Shown in pieces: positions 7,601 through 8,091 of a DNA stretch of 8,091 bases (position 1 is its first letter; each line of letters begins with the position of its first letter). Source of the stretch: Deltaproteobacteria bacterium (GTDB lineage: Bacteria > Desulfobacterota > Dissulfuribacteria > Dissulfuribacterales > UBA3076). A program made the position numbers and the translations under genes. The notes beneath the pieces were generated by a model. It had not been told where the DNA came from and did no database searches. It worked only from the letters and a program-made list of their open reading frames with translations. The DNA lies in the NCBI GenBank assembly GCA_021159445.1, contig JAGGRV010000013.1:1-8091 (forward strand), read 5' to 3'.

Positions 7601-7866
7601 TTTGGAAGAAGGGCGTCCGGCCTTTCCACTTCTATGATTTCCTCCATAGCCTGGAGATTCAAAGGCTCAATATAGGTCACGTCGGCCATTCCGGGGTCGG
7701 TCATGATGGTTGCAGGGTTGGAATTGACCAGCACTATCTCATAACCGAGTTTGCGAAGGGCCTTGCAGGCCTGGGTGCCGGAATAGTCGAACTCGCAAGC
7801 CTGGCCTATGACGATGGGCCCGGAACTGATAATCATAACTTTCTTGATGTCATCACGTCTTGGCAT
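4666..7866 (-). CDS. carB: Carbamoyl-phosphate synthase large subunit
   Basis: The enzyme makes carbamoyl phosphate from bicarbonate, ammonia and two ATP for pyrimidine and arginine synthesis; ammonia is normally tunnelled from the small subunit CarA. The 1066 residues match the family length (1073 in E. coli) and are uninterrupted. Domains in order are the carboxyphosphate ATP-grasp half (1-400, glycine loop T-M-G-G-T-G-G-G at 173-180, E298-x-N300-P-R302), the oligomerisation domain (about 401-550), the carbamoyl-phosphate ATP-grasp half (551-935, V-L-G-G-R-A-M at 711-717), and the MGS-like allosteric domain (936-1066). T965, T968, K984 and N1006 align with E. coli residues that bind UMP, so nucleotide feedback is plausible. 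The start has AAAAGGAT six bases upstream. No carA lies in the window, so it is unlinked or outside. The PurF-like gene follows 19 bases after the stop. Confidence 0.97.
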   Translation of the reverse strand: MPRRDDIKKVMIISSGPIVIGQACEFDYSGTQACKALRKLGYEIVLVNSNPATIMTDPGMADVTYIEPLNLQAMEEIIEVERPDALLPNLGGQTGLNLSSELARTGVLDKYGVKIIGVEVDAIKRGEDRIAFKETMDSLGIEMPRSKPAFSVEEAEKIAAELDYPVVIRPAYTMGGTGGGLVYNVEELRTIAGRGISASMVGQVLVEESVLGWEELELEVVRDAKNQMITVCFIENVDAMGVHTGDSYCTAPMLTIDPKLQKQLQKWSYDIVEAIKVIGGTNIQFAHDPKTGRVVVIEINPRTSRSSALASKATGFPIALISAMLAGGLTLDEIPYWREGTLDKYTPWGDYVVVKFARWAFEKFEGSEDKLGTQMRAVGEVMSIGKNYKEAFQKSIRSLENGRYGLGFAKDFNDKSLDELMELLVEPSSERQFIMYEALRKGAGVETLFEKTYIKPWFIEQMKELVELEEKILQYKGTVVPDDLLKQAKKDGFSDRYLSELLEIPEKDIRQQRTSLGAVEAWEPVPVSGVEDAAYYFSTYNATDKVETSNRRKIMVLGGGPNRIGQGIEFDYCCVHAAFALRDEGFESIMVNCNPETVSTDYDTSDKLYFEPLTVEDVLSIYEKEKPEGVIVQFGGQTPLNIANELAEAGVNIIGTSPETIDLAEDRDRFRKIMKKLGIPEPESGMAGTLEEAIKVAERIGYPLMVRPSYVLGGRAMEVVHDGEMLKHYMAMAVDVSPERPILIDRFLENAIEAEADAISDGTDAFVPAVMEHIELAGVHSGDSACVIPPISIPAKHVDTIYKYTKKIAVELGVVGLMNIQYAIANDVVYILEANPRASRTVPLVSKVCNISMARMATQLMLGKKLADLDIKPGLIPHFGVKEAVFPFNMFPEVDPLLGPEMRSTGEVLGLADSFGLAFYKAQEAAQQRLPSEGTVLITVSEKEKHAGLKAATKFDRLGFNIKATEGTHRFLADHGIQSEPIRKMHEGRPNIVDGIKNNEIQLIINTPSGRLSKHDDSYIRKAAIKFKVPYITTTAAAVAAARGIAACRKGHGRVKSLQRYHEDIG

Positions 7867-7872
7867 TAAATT

Positions 7873-7880
7873 ATCCTTTT
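7873..7880 (-). promoter_or_regulatory. Ribosome binding site of carB
   Basis: AAAAGGAT on the minus strand ends six bases before the ATG at 7866. It supports the M-P-R-R-D-D-I-K start, which also matches the usual CarB N-terminus (M-P-x-R-x-D-I-K). Confidence 0.65.
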
Positions 7881-7920
7881 ACTAGAAATCATTATTCAAC
7901 CATCAAAAATTCCAAACTGA

Positions 7921-7949
7921 TAATAACCCTCCTATATTGAAAATGTCCA
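7921..7949 (-). promoter_or_regulatory. Weak candidate promoter for the carB unit
   Basis: On the minus strand TGGACA (7949-7944) and TTATTA (7926-7921) are separated by exactly 17 bases. Transcription would start near 7914, giving a leader of about 48 bases before carB. The -35 box matches consensus at most positions but the -10 box is poor. It is the best pair I could find in the 200-base divergent spacer, which holds no other recognisable element apart from the two ribosome binding sites, and no intrinsic terminator. Confidence 0.25.
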
Positions 7950-8053
7950 CCAACTAAAGTAAAAATATAACATGCTGGAAAAAATGATTGCCCGGCAGAA
8001 TTCATTAAGTCTCTATTACAGGCATTAAACCTTCCGTAAGTTACATCACAATC

Positions 8054-8062
8054 AGAAGGAGG
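8054..8062 (+). promoter_or_regulatory. Strong ribosome binding site for the divergent amidotransferase gene
   Basis: AGAAGGAGG ends four bases before the ATG at 8067. It is the strongest Shine-Dalgarno match in the window and is the main reason to accept the truncated gene at the right edge. Confidence 0.8.
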
Positions 8063-8066
8063 AAAC

Positions 8067-8091
8067 ATGTGTCGACTTAGCGCCATTACAT
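8067..8091 (+). CDS. Start of a probable class II glutamine amidotransferase, cut by the window edge
   Basis: Only eight codons are visible: M-C-R-L-S-A-I-T. Cysteine directly after the initiator methionine, followed by Arg-Leu and a short hydrophobic strand, is how stand-alone class II (Ntn-type) glutamine amidotransferases related to the glutamate synthase glutaminase domain begin. Met removal would expose Cys2 as the nucleophile that releases ammonia from glutamine. The start is secured by the strong Shine-Dalgarno sequence just upstream. The gene is divergent from carB across 200 bases and probably has its own promoter, though I see no good one; a TATAAC at 7966-7971 lacks a matching -35 box at normal spacing. 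The family call depends on eight residues plus memory of the family, so it is moderate. Asparagine synthase-like or other Ntn amidotransferases are possible alternatives. Confidence 0.55.

Noticed and set aside
7892..8086. A 64-codon minus-strand frame across the carB upstream spacer
   Set aside because: It overlaps the start of the divergent amidotransferase gene and has no ribosome binding site at its ATG; its composition is not protein-like.
1..8091. CRISPR arrays, tRNA or rRNA genes, insertion sequences, attachment sites
   Set aside because: No regularly spaced repeats, cloverleaf-like segments, transposase frames or terminal inverted repeats were seen; genes fill nearly all of the window.

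Overview
The window looks like chromosomal DNA from a Gram-negative bacterium, most probably a Desulfobacterota (deltaproteobacterial) lineage. The reasons are the outer-membrane TolC-type channel (Gram-negative), the overall flavour of the CarB sequence, and a short GGTTC-type tandem repeat of a kind I associate with intergenic regions of that group. The taxonomic call is an inference from memory, not a search.

Layout. Everything except the last 25 bases reads on the minus strand. From right to left there is carB (7866-4666), a PurF-like amidophosphoribosyltransferase (best start 4646, end 3267), a small unrecognised gene joined to it by an ATGA overlap (3270-2932), and a 300-residue protein that looks like a divergent protein-kinase/aminoglycoside-phosphotransferase fold (2858-1956). 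These four probably form one transcription unit, although a 73-base gap carrying a degenerate GGTTC tandem repeat separates the last two. A second unit starts at 1821: an ArsR/SmtB-family repressor, a TolC-type outer-membrane efflux channel overlapping it by 7 bases, and the first 11 codons of a further gene that is probably the periplasmic adaptor of an RND-type pump. A consensus-like promoter with a perfect 14-base palindrome lies directly against the arsR start codon, which suggests an autoregulated, possibly leaderless transcript.

At the right edge, divergent from carB across a 200-base spacer, a strong Shine-Dalgarno sequence precedes an ATG that opens M-C-R-L-S-A-I-T. This is the expected start of a class II (N-terminal cysteine nucleophile) glutamine amidotransferase.

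How the genes may work together. CarB makes carbamoyl phosphate for pyrimidines and arginine, using ammonia normally delivered by CarA, and carA is not in this window. The PurF-like protein keeps an intact PRPP-binding synthase half and Fe-S cysteines, but three glutamine-pocket positions (equivalent to E. coli R73, N101 and D127) are changed. A divergently encoded stand-alone class II amidotransferase next door makes a nitrogen-transfer theme plausible. The 112-residue and kinase-like proteins that follow the PurF-like gene have no known role and are the best candidates for something undescribed. The arsR-tolC-adaptor unit is a separate efflux function.
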